Source: JAJPJE01 sp963848375
Lineage (GTDB): Bacteria > Acidobacteriota > Terriglobia > Terriglobales > Acidobacteriaceae
Length of the DNA stretch: 64,000 nt
Assembly: GCA_963848375.1 (NCBI GenBank)
Contig: CAWKDK010000007.1
Coordinates: 45,054 to 109,053, forward strand
Direction: 5' to 3'
The notes below the pieces were generated by a model, which made no database searches, was not told where the DNA came from, and saw only the letters and a list, made by a program, of their open reading frames with translations. Within the stretch, counting starts at the first letter, position 1, and the number at the start of each line of letters is the position of its first letter. Positions 26,570 to 38,473 of the stretch are shown here, piece after piece. The position numbers and the translations under genes are program-made.

Positions 26570-29500
26570 TCAAAACGCGAATCGAATTCCGAACTGCACC
26601 TGTCGAGGTGCATAGGCACTATTGGGAGTTAGAAAACTCGAAGACCCAAGAAAATACGCTGGATATTGTTTCCCGCTCACAGTCGTGTTGTAGGGAACGA
26701 ATTGACCAGCAGCATTGACGAAGCCATCGTCGGTGATATCGACGCGCTTGTTATCGCGGTTGGTGAAATTGAAAGATTCCGCCAGCAGCTCGACTTTCAT
26801 CCGATCGGAGACAGGGAATTGGCGAGATAGACGCAAGTCGCTGGTGAAGTAATCAGGTCCCACATAAGCGTTCCGGCTTACTCCTGGCAATCGATCATTC
26901 ATGTCGTTGCCATCGCGATTGGCGTCTCCAGTGATGGTTGCGTTGAGGGGTCGCCCGCTACCGTAGGTGGAAACGCCAGCAAGTTTCCAGTTGTTAAAAA
27001 CAGTTTGCAGGAAAGCGTGTTCGCGATGAAACAGGCGCGGTTGTGCCATAAACGAAAACACGAAGCGGTTTCGCTGATCGGTGACACTCGCGCCGCGTTC
27101 GGAGTTCGGCGCGTAGGAATTCTGAACTGTCGCAGGACGTCCGACGACCAGCGCATCTTGTCCGTCGTCGATCGCTTTTGCCCACGTGTAGCCCAGTCGA
27201 AAGTGGAAGCCCTTGCTCAACCGGCGCTGCGCCGCGAACGAAAATCCGTTGTAAGTACTGGAAGCAGCGCTCTCGAACACAGTGATGCTTCCCAACTGTG
27301 GGATAGGACGCGACACTGATCCAACGCAGGGCGGATAGGGACAATCGAGTGTCTTCTGTGTTTCCCAATTCGCAAAAGAGTCGACGGTGTAGTAGCCGGT
27401 TAAATTCTGTCCACTGGAATCGAACACAGGATACGTGACCTGCACGGGAGCTGGCAGGTTCACGTCACGCGCGCGAATCAGGTGCTCGCCATGAGTGTAG
27501 AGATACGATCCCGAGATTGTGATTCGATCGACGATCTCGCGCTCTATGCTGAAACTCGCCTGCTGGACGAATGGAGTCTGAAAGTCGTGTGCGAAGGCGG
27601 AGATTTCGGTAGTAAGCGCTCCCGCGACCTCGGCAGGAGCCTTGCAACTGAACGCTCCAGCAGCGCAAGAGGCGACTGAATTTGGGTACTGCGGGAAGAT
27701 CTGGCGATCGTAGAAATCGTTATTGCTCAGGAAAAGATGTTGGGAATTCAGGCCATTTTCCAGCTGTACTTCAGATGTGTAAATCGAAGGGATACGTGTG
27801 TAGAACATCCCATAGCCGCCGCGAAAGATGAACGGTTTCTGATCACCAATTGTGTAAGCAAAACCGAAGCGCGGCGAAACGTTGTTGGTGTCGTAGGGCA
27901 CGTGGCCGGACTCCGGGTAAACAGTGTCGGAGACCAGATCCTTAGTGCGGAATGTCTGCAGATCGTAGCGCACGCCCATGGTGAAGGCGAGATGGTTGCC
28001 CGCGCGCATAGTGTCCTGCAGAAACGCTGCGTATTCATTCGTGTCAGGGTAGGTCAGCGCTGAGCCGAAGTTCTGCATGTAGTACTTCGGAACGTCGTGG
28101 GCGTAGGCGCGCAGCGGTGTGAGTTGTAATCCTGCGATCTGCGGCGCAAAGGTGAACGGATTCACCTTGATGTCATCGAAGATATACTCGCCACCGAATT
28201 GTGAAGGAAAGAAATTGGCAAGGTGCTCGATCATTGTGTCCCCGCCAATTTTCCACGAGTGTCGCGGCTGTTCGAAGTTCACTGTTTCCGCGAAGTGCAG
28301 TTTCAGTTCGCGCGTGCGGCGCGGGAGGATCAGCGAGCGCCCAAATCCATCGATGACATCCGTGACTTTGGTCAGAGGATAGTAAGAGTTAGGCGTGCTC
28401 TCCTGGATGTCGTGCGATAGTTGCACACGAAAATGGCTGACGAGGCGGTTGGTCAGCGTGCTGGTCAGAGAAGTCATCGCCGTTTCCGTGTGCACGTTCT
28501 CGCGTCCGTTCTCGCTGAGAGCGTAGGGCGTGACCGGACTGGCGGGATCGAAATAGACGTTGTTGTCGCCGTAGTAGCGCGAGGTGTTAATCCGGGCCGA
28601 TAGCAGGTTCCGTCGTGAGAGCGACCAGTCGACTTTGAAGAATCGGGCGTCGCCAAGCAGGCTCGATCGGTAGTTTCCAGCCAGCGATGACAGCGATGCC
28701 GCTGCGGCATATACAAGGTTGCGATCGGAGAGTTCGTAGTCGGCAGGCGTGGGCGTGATCTGAGCACTTCCGTCGGTGAAGCGAACCACGGTGGGCACGC
28801 GAAAAATGTGCTGATCGTATCCTGCGAAGAAGAAGAGCCGGTTCTTCACGAGTGGACCACCGAGAGTGGCCCCGAACTGATGCTGGCGATCGTCTGGTTT
28901 GAATCCAACGTAGGCGGGTTGCGCAGACAGAGTGCTGTCGCGCAGAAAATAGAAAGCTTTGCCGTGGTAGGTATTCGAGCCGGACTTGGTCACCACGTTG
29001 ATAACGGCGGCTCCTGCACGACCTGTTTCCGCGCCGTAGGTGTTGGTCGAAACGCGGAACTCCTGCACAACGTCATTGCTGAACTGGTAGGGCGCTCGAT
29101 AGCGGCCGCGCGCCTGCGAGAAGAAACCATTGTTGTTGTCGGTCCCGTCGACGAGGAAGCTTGACTGGAACCCGCGAATTCCTCCGGCGGAGAGATCGCC
29201 GTTCGAACTCGAGGTGAGTCCGCGCGGATCCTGATTAACACCTGGAGTCAGAAGTGCGAGATCGCTGAAGCGGCGTCCGTTCAGAGGCAAGCTGTCGATA
29301 CTCTTCTCGTCGATTACATTCGCGACATTGCTTGACCGCGTTTCTACCAGAGGCGCGTCTCCCGCGACTTCCAGTTGCGTCGTGCTCTTCGACAAAACGA
29401 GATGCGCCTCAATTTCCACGAGCGCTCCGAGATCCACGTGAATTGCTGTTTCCCGGTAAGGGGCCATTCCAGGCGCGTTGACGACGAATTCGTAGTCTCC

Positions 29501-29725
29501 GGGAGGCAGCAGTTGCGCGGAAAAAACGCCGGCGTCGTCAGTCACCAGGTTGTATAGGAGGCCCGTCTGCAAGTTGGTGACGACCACGCCGGCTCCAACG
29601 ACACGAGCCTGGGTTGGATCGTGAACCGTGCCGCGGATGGCGCCCGTCGAGGCGTCTTGTGCAAGTACAACAGTGAGGAGAAACGGAAAGGCGCACAACA
29701 GAACGAGGTTGGCAGTCAGGCGCAT
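26570..29725 (-). CDS. Oar-like TonB-dependent receptor with carboxypeptidase-regulatory domain
   Basis: About 1050 residues, outer-membrane. Signal peptide MRLTANLVLLCAFPFLLTVVLAQ, then a carboxypeptidase-regulatory-like Ig domain (TGAIRGTVHDPTQARVVGAGVVVTN, residues ~25-110), a plug domain (SIDSLPLNGRRFSDLALLTPGV, RGFQSSFLVDGTDNNNGFF), then the beta barrel ending in ..VQFGIRFAF with the C-terminal Phe. This architecture is greatly expanded in Acidobacteriota and linked to uptake of plant or microbial oligomers, but no substrate can be named. The ATG at 29725 starts the signal peptide; one 51 nt upstream is also possible. Confidence 0.9.
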   Translation of the reverse strand: MRLTANLVLLCAFPFLLTVVLAQDASTGAIRGTVHDPTQARVVGAGVVVTNLQTGLLYNLVTDDAGVFSAQLLPPGDYEFVVNAPGMAPYRETAIHVDLGALVEIEAHLVLSKSTTQLEVAGDAPLVETRSSNVANVIDEKSIDSLPLNGRRFSDLALLTPGVNQDPRGLTSSSNGDLSAGGIRGFQSSFLVDGTDNNNGFFSQARGRYRAPYQFSNDVVQEFRVSTNTYGAETGRAGAAVINVVTKSGSNTYHGKAFYFLRDSTLSAQPAYVGFKPDDRQHQFGATLGGPLVKNRLFFFAGYDQHIFRVPTVVRFTDGSAQITPTPADYELSDRNLVYAAAASLSSLAGNYRSSLLGDARFFKVDWSLSRRNLLSARINTSRYYGDNNVYFDPASPVTPYALSENGRENVHTETAMTSLTSTLTNRLVSHFRVQLSHDIQESTPNSYYPLTKVTDVIDGFGRSLILPRRTRELKLHFAETVNFEQPRHSWKIGGDTMIEHLANFFPSQFGGEYIFDDIKVNPFTFAPQIAGLQLTPLRAYAHDVPKYYMQNFGSALTYPDTNEYAAFLQDTMRAGNHLAFTMGVRYDLQTFRTKDLVSDTVYPESGHVPYDTNNVSPRFGFAYTIGDQKPFIFRGGYGMFYTRIPSIYTSEVQLENGLNSQHLFLSNNDFYDRQIFPQYPNSVASCAAGAFSCKAPAEVAGALTTEISAFAHDFQTPFVQQASFSIEREIVDRITISGSYLYTHGEHLIRARDVNLPAPVQVTYPVFDSSGQNLTGYYTVDSFANWETQKTLDCPYPPCVGSVSRPIPQLGSITVFESAASSTYNGFSFAAQRRLSKGFHFRLGYTWAKAIDDGQDALVVGRPATVQNSYAPNSERGASVTDQRNRFVFSFMAQPRLFHREHAFLQTVFNNWKLAGVSTYGSGRPLNATITGDANRDGNDMNDRLPGVSRNAYVGPDYFTSDLRLSRQFPVSDRMKVELLAESFNFTNRDNKRVDITDDGFVNAAGQFVPYNTTVSGKQYPAYFLGSSSFLTPNSAYAPRQVQFGIRFAF

Positions 29726-30153
29726 GATGCGGTCGCTCGCGAAGTCCTTCGGAACGTATCGCAGGGCGAGTGGCAAATGCAGTTATGACGGGCAGTTTTG
29801 GCGAATTCAGGTGAGGTTAGGATTCCCGAAGGGAAACGCGTAGCAAGCCAGCTTCCAAGTCGGTCAGTCTTTCAGTCATTCAGCGCGGGTCAGTCGGTAA
29901 TTCGGTACATCAGTATTTCAGTACGTCAGTTAATTCGGTCCGGCATGTCGCAGACGCGAGCATCGGGAATGGTTCGCCTTTACTGATGTACTGAGATACT
30001 GAAGTACTGATGAACCGACAGACTGAGGAGCTGACTGACTGACCGACTGATCGACTGCTTTGCGCATTTGGTTCTTCCGCCAGCGCATGTTATGTTCAAT
30101 GTTTTCCAGAATATGTGCGGAACCGCGCTGAGCGGCCTGCCTCGGGCATTGTC
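29726..30153. repeat. Intergenic block of CAGTC/ACTGA-type degenerate repeats forming a long inverted repeat
   Basis: No gene. From about 29858 to 29940 short units such as TCAGTCnnTCAGT and GTCAGTCGGTAATTCGGTA repeat; from about 29980 to 30055 the complement appears (ACTGATGTACTGAGATACTG, GACTGACTGACCGACTG). The two halves can pair over long stretches and would form an extended hairpin in RNA or cruciform in DNA, between the TonB receptor and the carbonic anhydrase gene. Composition resembles the GTCGTTAG and GACAACT units seen in other gaps of this window. Confidence 0.7.
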
Positions 30154-30672
30154 ATGATTCGATCGTACAAAGGAATCAGTCCCAAGATCCCTGCCACGTG
30201 CTATGTAGACGAGTCAGCCCAGGTGATTGGGGACGTGGAGCTCGGCGAGAACGCCAGCATTTGGATGAATACCGTGGTGCGTGGCGATGTGCACTACATA
30301 CGCATCGGCGCGAATTCGAACATCCAGGACTGCTCCGTCATGCACGGCATGCTCAACCAGTGGCCAGTGGTCGTAGGCGACTGGGTCACCGTCGGCCATT
30401 CGGTGACGCTGCATGGATGCATTGTTGAAGACCGCTGCCTGATCGGGATGGGATCGATCATCCTGAACGGCGCGAGGGTCGGGGCTGGATCGATCGTCGC
30501 TGCGGGGACGCTGATTCCCGAAGGAGTTGTGATCGAGCCGGGATCGCTAGTGATGGGCAGCCCAGGCAAAGTCCGCCGCAAACTGACGGAAGAAGATCAA
30601 GAGTCGATCCTGAAATATGCGCGGAACTATTTGGGATACAAGGAGCAGTACCTGGCCGAATTGAAGAAGTGA
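30154..30672 (+). CDS. Gamma-class carbonic anhydrase family protein (left-handed beta-helix)
   Basis: 172 residues of hexapeptide repeats: GDVELGENASIWMNTVVRGDVHYIRIGANSNIQDCSVMHG, VTVGHSVTLHGCIVED, GSIILNGARVGAGSIVAAG. The three zinc histidines of the gamma-CA family can be placed in VMHG, VGHS and TLHG. Proteins of this YrdA/CaiE-like group trimerise; only some have proven carbonic anhydrase activity. The ATG at 30154 is chosen because it begins the conserved MIRSYKG. Confidence 0.88.
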   Translation: MIRSYKGISPKIPATCYVDESAQVIGDVELGENASIWMNTVVRGDVHYIRIGANSNIQDCSVMHGMLNQWPVVVGDWVTVGHSVTLHGCIVEDRCLIGMGSIILNGARVGAGSIVAAGTLIPEGVVIEPGSLVMGSPGKVRRKLTEEDQESILKYARNYLGYKEQYLAELKK

Positions 30673-30721
30673 GATTGGAATTGGCGATTTTTCGCGAAAC
30701 GCGAAACGGGAAACTGAAAAC

Positions 30722-32006
30722 GTGATTAAGGCTATCCGAGGAACGCGCGATCTGTTGCCGCCCGACACGGCTTTGTGGAATTTTGTCGAGACGACGGCGC
30801 GCGAAGTGTTCCGCGAATACAACTTTCAAGAGATTCGCACCCCGATCTTCGAGGCAACCGAGTTATTCGCTCGCGGCGTCGGCGAGGATACGGATATTGT
30901 CTCGAAAGAGATGTACACATTCGAGGATCGAAGCCGGGCCGAGTCCGAAAAAGGTCAGTCGCTGACGCTGCGGCCAGAAAACACGGCTGGAGTGGTTCGC
31001 GCCTACATCGAGCACAAGATGTGGGAACGACCCGGCGTGCAGAAACTCTTCTATATAGGGCCGCAGTTTCGGCGGGAACGTCCGCAGAAGGGACGCTACC
31101 GGCAGTTCTATCAAATTGGCGCGGAAGCAATCGGGCCAACCACCGCAGGGCAGCGAGTCTCCGGCGCGCGATGCCGAAGTGCTGGAAATGCTGGCGACGC
31201 TGCTCGATCGACTGGGGATTCAGGGCTGGACGCTGCAGTTGAACTCCGTCGGTTGCGCGGAAGATCGCCCTGTCTATCTCGATGCGCTTCGAGAAGCGCT
31301 GAAGCCGGTGGTCGGGCAGATGTGCTTCGATTGCCAGCGTCGTGCGGAAACGAATCCGCTGCGTGTGCTCGACTGCAAAGTTCCCGAGGATCAGCCGATC
31401 ATCGAAAAGCTGCCGCGAATGAAGGATTACCTGAACGAGAGCTGCCGCGAACATTTTCAGCAGGTGCTCAACATCCTGACTGCGGCCGGTGTGCCGTATG
31501 TGTTGAACGATCGTCTGGTGCGCGGGCTCGATTACTACACGCGCACGGCGTTCGAGTTCACGCATGGGGCTCTGGGTGCGCAGAACGCGATTCTCGGCGG
31601 CGGACGCTACGATGGACTGTCGGAGGCGATCGGCGGTCCGAAGGCCCCTGGTATCGGATTTGCGATCGGCGAGGATCGCTTGGTACTGTCGCTGCAGGAG
31701 TCGGCCGAAGCCGTCGCTCCGAAGCCTGACGCCTACATCGCGCCACTTGGTCCCGGCATGAACGTCGAGGCCGTGAAGTTGGCGCGCGAGTTGCGACGCC
31801 AAAAAGCGATGATCGAAGTAGGCGATGAGACTTTTCGGCTGAAGAAGTCGCTGGAAACGGCCAGCAAGATTGGCGCGCGGTACGCGATCATTCTGGGCGA
31901 GAACGAGGCGAAATCGAATGAATTCGCTTTGAAAAATCTGGCGACGGGGCAGCAGGAAACGGTTCCGCGCGCGGAATTGGCTGGCCGTATCGGCCCTGAC
32001 AAGTAG
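30722..32006 (+). CDS. hisS: Histidyl-tRNA synthetase, frameshifted
   Basis: Class II synthetase charging tRNA-His. GTG start, IKAIRGTRDLLPPDTALWNF; motif 1 and 2 regions EIRTPIFEATELF and FYIGPQFRRERPQKGRYRQFYQIGAEAIG; then in the next frame SESPARDAEVLEML, the HisA motif LVRGLDYYTRTAFEF, GGGRYDGLSEAIGG and the C-terminal anticodon-binding domain. The frame changes at GGG 31148-31150: with two G instead of three the reading is ..TTAGSESPARDAE.., restoring a normal ~427-residue protein. A one-base insertion is therefore seen; since hisS is essential, a sequence error is more likely than a dead gene. Confidence 0.93.
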
Positions 32007-32137
32007 ACACATGGCACTCTTTTGCCGAGCTTTCGCGTCGACGCTAAACCAGCCGCGGAGCGGCACCATTCGTAAACCAGGCCGTGAGGCCTGGGTAGAA
32101 GCTCCAAAGAATCATCAGCCCCGGAGGGGCGGCACAA

Positions 32138-32578
32138 ATGTCATTAAAGTCATCGTTGCTCCTGGTCCTACTCTTTATTACCTCCGCTGCGTTCGCGCAG
32201 AGCGCTGCCAGTCCCACCGTCGATCCCGACGTGATCGCGCGCGAGAAACAGTATTGGTTGGCGACAAAAGCGCATGATACTGCTGCGATCAACAAGCTGG
32301 TGGCTGATGATTTCACCATCGTCAGCATGGACGGTCCCATCGGCAAAAAAGAATTGATCGAGAGCCTTCCCCAACTCTCGATGTCGACGCCTGCGCTGTG
32401 GAGCTGGAAATATGTCCAGTTAGGCCCGAACTCTTACGCGATCACGTATCAGCTGGCGGCGAGCATGAAATACGGCAGTGAGAACGTTCCCGGACATTTT
32501 TACGCCACTTCGGTTTGGACACAGCAGAATGGCCAGTGGCAATTAAGATTGCTGCAGCAAACTCCATTTGACGAATAG
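32138..32578 (+). CDS. Secreted NTF2-like / DUF4440 protein
   Basis: 146 residues. Signal peptide MSLKSSLLLVLLFITSAAFAQ, then a small cone-shaped NTF2-like domain: EKQYWLATKAHDTAAINKLVADDFTIVSMDG, and the closing TSVWTQQNGQWQLRLLQQTP typical of DUF4440/SnoaL-like proteins. These domains bind small ligands or act as enzymes; no catalytic residues can be assigned. Lies between hisS and aspS on the same strand, 28 bp before the latter. Confidence 0.78.
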   Translation: MSLKSSLLLVLLFITSAAFAQSAASPTVDPDVIAREKQYWLATKAHDTAAINKLVADDFTIVSMDGPIGKKELIESLPQLSMSTPALWSWKYVQLGPNSYAITYQLAASMKYGSENVPGHFYATSVWTQQNGQWQLRLLQQTPFDE

Positions 32579-32605
32579 AAGTTTGGATTAATAAAGGACA
32601 AGCAA

Positions 32606-34441
<1,836 letters not shown>

Positions 34442-34563
34442 TCGAATTCCCACCCACGACTCAATGAAGGGTCGAGGGTGGGCGCCCGCAGGATACTCGG
34501 TCCAATCCCCGAAGATCCGCCTGATCCGTGGCCGCTTTTGCTTTTCCGCTAGAATGAACTCAC

Positions 34564-36550
34564 ATGGGCCGCATCCACGTTCTTTCTGAAAATGTAGCCA
34601 ACAAGATCGCCGCTGGCGAGGTGGTGGAGCGTCCTGCGTCCGTTGTGAAGGAGCTACTCGAGAACTCTCTCGATGCCGGGGCCAATCGGATTCGCATTAA
34701 CGTGGAAGGCGGCGGGCGCAAGCTGATCCAGATCATCGACGACGGCTGCGGTATGTTAGGCGACGACGCCCTGTTGGCTTTCGAACGCCATGCCACGTCA
34801 AAAATTCGCAGCGCTGAAGATTTGTTGACCGTAGGCACGCTTGGTTTCCGCGGCGAGGCCCTTCCTTCTATTGCCTCAGTCTCGCGCTTGCGGCTCGAAA
34901 CACACGCTCCTGAAGAAGCGAGCGGGACCGTAGTTGAAATCGCAGGGGGCAAGATCCTCCGGGTGGAAGAAGCGGGCCTGCCATTCGGGACTTCGATCAC
35001 CGTACGCGATCTCTTCTTCAATACTCCCGCGCGTCGCAAGTTTCTGAAAGCGGAATCGACCGAGCTCTCGCATATTGCTTCGCTGGTCACGCACTACGCA
35101 CTGGCGCATCCGGAGATGCACTTCGAGCTGCATTCGGCGGTCAATGCCCTGATCATTGCTCCGCCAGTGGCAAGCTACTCGGAGCGCATATATCAGATCA
35201 TCGGAAAAGACACACTCGATTCACTGCTGCCAATTGCTGCGCAAATGCCTCTGCAGCGCGTCGGACTTCCGCAGCCGCCGCCGTGGGCGCGCAAGTACCA
35301 GGATGAAGAGGAGGACCCCGGGCCGGTGGATCCGGGAGAGCTCCGGCTGCACGGATTCGTTTCGAAGCCTGAAGTGCAGAAGCTGAATCGCAACTCGATT
35401 TTTATTTTCGTGAATGGCCGCCTGATTCGCGATCGACTGGTGCAGCACGCAATTACCGAGGCGTATCGCAACATCATGCCGCCGACGGTCTTCCCGGTGG
35501 TGCTGCTGTTTCTCGAAATGCCTACCGCGGAAGTGGATGTGAACGTTCATCCGTCGAAGACCGAGGTTCGTTTTCGCCAGCAGAGCTTCATGCACGACTT
35601 TGTGCGCGACTCGGTTCGTGCCGCGCTGATGAAAGCTCGTCCGATTCCGCAGTTCACGACGGAGATTCGCGCCAATCCGACAGCGTCGCAGGGGCTAACT
35701 CCCGGTGCTGCGTTCGGTCACAGAGCAACCGGCGGATGCAGTAGCTGTTGGGGAATTCGGAGTTCCTGATGCCGATCCGGCCTTTGCGCTTCAAGCGCAG
35801 GGTCTGCCGCCGGTTACGCAGTCACTCGGTTTTCAGGACGGTTTCGTTGTCGAGGCGAATGCGGCGGTTCCGGTAGCGCGCTTCGGTCCGCAAACATTCG
35901 GCAGCCACGTCGCAGAAGATAACTGCGCAGCTCCGATCGAAGAAGAAGCTGCCCCCACTGACGTTCCCCTGCTTGCCACTCTCAAGCCACTCGGGCAAAT
36001 CCGTGAGTCATTCATTCTGGCAGTGAACCACGATGGTTTATGGATTATCGATCAGCACGTGGCGCACGAACGCGTTCTCTTCGAAAAAGTTTTGCGCCAG
36101 CGCGCAGTAGAAAAGGTTGAGTCACAGCGTCTGCTGATGCCGCTCATCATCGAGCTCACGCCGAGTCACCAGGCCGTGTTCGTCGAGATCTCAGAAGAGT
36201 TGCAGCGGAACGGCTTCGAAGTGGAGCCTTTTGGTTCGCGTACCATCGCCATCAAAACCGCTCCGGCGGGAGTAGAAGCTGCGCAGATTGAGCACATGAT
36301 TCACGAGCTGCTCGATCAGTTTGACCGCGAGGAGCAGTCGCTGAACATGGAAGTGATTCGTGGCCGGATTGCCGCTTCCATCGCCTGCCACGCGGCGATC
36401 AAAGTAAATACGCCACTCGAACAGAATAAGATGGAGTGGCTGCTCAAAGAGCTGGCGAAAACGGATTGTCCCATGAGCTGTCCGCATGGACGTCCGGTGG
36501 TATTGCGGTATTCTTTGAAGGACATTCAGAAGGCATTCAAACGGATCTAA
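34564..36550 (+). CDS. mutL: DNA mismatch repair protein MutL, frameshifted in the linker
   Basis: GHKL ATPase that links MutS to strand incision. N-terminal motifs intact: NKIAAGEVVERPASVVKELLENSLDAG, IDDGCGM, ATSKI, LGFRGEALPSIASV; then VHPSKTEVRF. The C-terminal dimerisation part (LGQIRESFILAVNHDGLWIIDQHVAHERVLFEK) is in another frame. It contains DQHVAHERV, a DQHAxxER-type endonuclease site with one change. The frame changes between 35699 and about 35735, in the non-conserved linker; one extra base explains it and gives ~661 residues. Stop TAA overlaps the ATG of the next gene. Confidence 0.93.
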
Positions 36551-37479
36551 TGGAATCACTGGAACTCCAAGAGGCTCGGCGGCACAAGTGGCATCTCGAC
36601 GGCTCAGCCGTGCGGACGATTGAATCCGCGCGCGAATTCCTCGATGCAGTAGGATTCTGTACTTTATATCCGCCGGAGCAGCCCGTGTTGCTGCCCAGCT
36701 TCATGGGAGCGTTCGCCGGCACGGACGAAGGTATTCCCACAGCTCGTCATGCCTATGCAGACCCGCGAGCCAAAGAGGCAACGGACCTCATGGTCCGGCT
36801 GCTACGTGAGCGTGCTGCTTACGAAGCGAACCTCTTCGGCGACGCGAACTTCCTGGTTTCGGCTTCTGTGTTCCCCTATTTCTATGCTCTCGTAGGTGAT
36901 CGCAATCCACGACAAATGCCGAAGACCGGGGTGCAACCGAATTTTTCACAACTCGCGCGCGACTCCTTTGAAGCGATCAAGAATAAGGGGCCAATATCGA
37001 AGGAAAAACTGGGTTACCTGCTCGGTGGTTCGATTTCCGATGCGGCCTTCGATCGAGCGCTCGGTGAGCTGTGGTCGCGTTTGCGCATTACGCGCGTGGA
37101 TTATGTTCCCGGCGAAGGAGCGTATTGGGACGTACTTTTCCGCTGGGCCCCAGACGGCGTTCGCGAAGGAATTCAGCTGGCGTCGATACAGGCGCTCTCG
37201 GCGCTCATCTCGAAATACCTGGATTCAGTAATTGCCGCAGAGCAATCGGAAGTGGAGGATTTCTTCTCCAACCTTGTGTCGCGTTCGAAAGTAAGCGAGG
37301 CGGTAAGGGCGCTTTTGGCCGCACGCGAGTTCAGCTATCTGCACGTTGGTGGCAAGGCGATGTTGCAGATTGCGGGAAGTCCGGCTGTGGTGCGAAACGC
37401 GCCCGTCGAGGAGTCGGTACTCAAACGGAATCAACCGATTGCGCGTCGGCCGAGGACGGCGCGTCCGGGACCCAAATAA
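36550..37479 (+). CDS. AlkZ-like winged-helix protein
   Basis: 309 residues, starting at ATG 36550 that shares a base with the mutL stop (TAATG), so it is translationally coupled. The pattern SAREFLDAVGFCTLYPPEQ, DLMVRLLRERAAYEANLFGDANFLVS and GPISKEKLGYLLGG..GELWSRLRITRVDY resembles the HTH_42/AlkZ superfamily of DNA glycosylases that act on crosslinked or alkylated DNA. The catalytic QxQ motif of AlkZ is not obvious, so enzymatic activity is uncertain. Pairing with mutL supports a DNA-repair role. Confidence 0.65.
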   Translation: MESLELQEARRHKWHLDGSAVRTIESAREFLDAVGFCTLYPPEQPVLLPSFMGAFAGTDEGIPTARHAYADPRAKEATDLMVRLLRERAAYEANLFGDANFLVSASVFPYFYALVGDRNPRQMPKTGVQPNFSQLARDSFEAIKNKGPISKEKLGYLLGGSISDAAFDRALGELWSRLRITRVDYVPGEGAYWDVLFRWAPDGVREGIQLASIQALSALISKYLDSVIAAEQSEVEDFFSNLVSRSKVSEAVRALLAAREFSYLHVGGKAMLQIAGSPAVVRNAPVEESVLKRNQPIARRPRTARPGPK

Positions 37480-37483
37480 AAGC

Positions 37484-38182
37484 ATGGCGGAACGCAAACT
37501 GATTATCGCGATCGACGGTCCGGCTGGAGCCGGGAAGAGCACCATCGCATCGCATCTCGCGCGCAAGTTAGGCTATGTGAATCTCGAAACCGGAGCGATG
37601 TATCGTGCGCTTGGACTGCGCGCGCTGGAGTCGCATATTCCGCTCGACAATGAGCTAGAACTCGCCGAACTCGCAAGTCGTTCCGACATTTCGCTCATTC
37701 CAACGCCAAACGGGAATCGCGTGCTCCTGGATGGCCGTGATGTATCGGAAAGAATTCGCGAGGGCGATGTGACCTCGGCTGCTTCGCAGGTGTCGGTGCA
37801 CCCAGCAGTCCGCGAATGGATGGTGGCACGCCAGCGTGAGATGGGAAAATCGGGCGGCGTGGTGATGGAAGGCCGCGATATCGGAACGAAAGTATTCCCC
37901 GACGCGGACGTGAAAATTTTTCTCGATGCAAATGAGAACGTGCGCGCTGAACGGCGCGTTCGGCAGCACTCGATCGAAAGCGACGCCGAGCAGTCAAAGC
38001 GAATTGCAGAAGAGATGCGACAGCGTGATCGCCGGGATGCCAATCGCGCAGCCTCCCCACTAACGGCCGCGTCCGATGCCGTGATTCTTGATTCGAGTCA
38101 TATGTCACTGGACGAGGTACTCGACTTGGTCACGAAGCTTGTCGAACAGAAGCTGCTGCATCGCAGTGCTGCACAATCGTGA
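37484..38182 (+). CDS. cmk: Cytidylate kinase
   Basis: 232 residues, phosphorylates CMP/dCMP with ATP. P-loop IIAIDGPAGAGKSTIA, LETGAMYRALGL, GRDVSERIREGDVTSAASQVS, the CMP-binding VMEGRDIGTKVFPDADVKIFLDA and the lid RQRDRRDANRAASPL are all present. ATG start 37484, only 4 bp after the previous stop, so it belongs to the mutL transcript. Confidence 0.96.
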   Translation: MAERKLIIAIDGPAGAGKSTIASHLARKLGYVNLETGAMYRALGLRALESHIPLDNELELAELASRSDISLIPTPNGNRVLLDGRDVSERIREGDVTSAASQVSVHPAVREWMVARQREMGKSGGVVMEGRDIGTKVFPDADVKIFLDANENVRAERRVRQHSIESDAEQSKRIAEEMRQRDRRDANRAASPLTAASDAVILDSSHMSLDEVLDLVTKLVEQKLLHRSAAQS

Positions 38183-38473
38183 ACTCCAGCAACCGCAATC
38201 CGCGGTAGCTACTCTGCAATAAAAATCTCTCCTGAAATAGCAATCTGCTTGTCTACGTTGAACTTAAGGCGGTTGCACGAATGCCAATTCGTAACGAGGC
38301 GCTCAAACGGCGCGGCGAGTGCAACATCGCGTGAAAGTTCTGCATACAATACAGTGATGAAATATCTAAAGATTTAGCAAAGTACCTCGGGGCTGTGATT
38401 TGATTTACGGACCTCCCGCAACCTTTTAATTTGTCCGGCTGTGCGCCGGTTCTTCCTTAGGAGAATATGCACG

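Noticed and set aside
31116..31160. Programmed frameshift in hisS
   Set aside because: No slippery heptamer or downstream pseudoknot; a GGG homopolymer with one extra base is a simpler cause.
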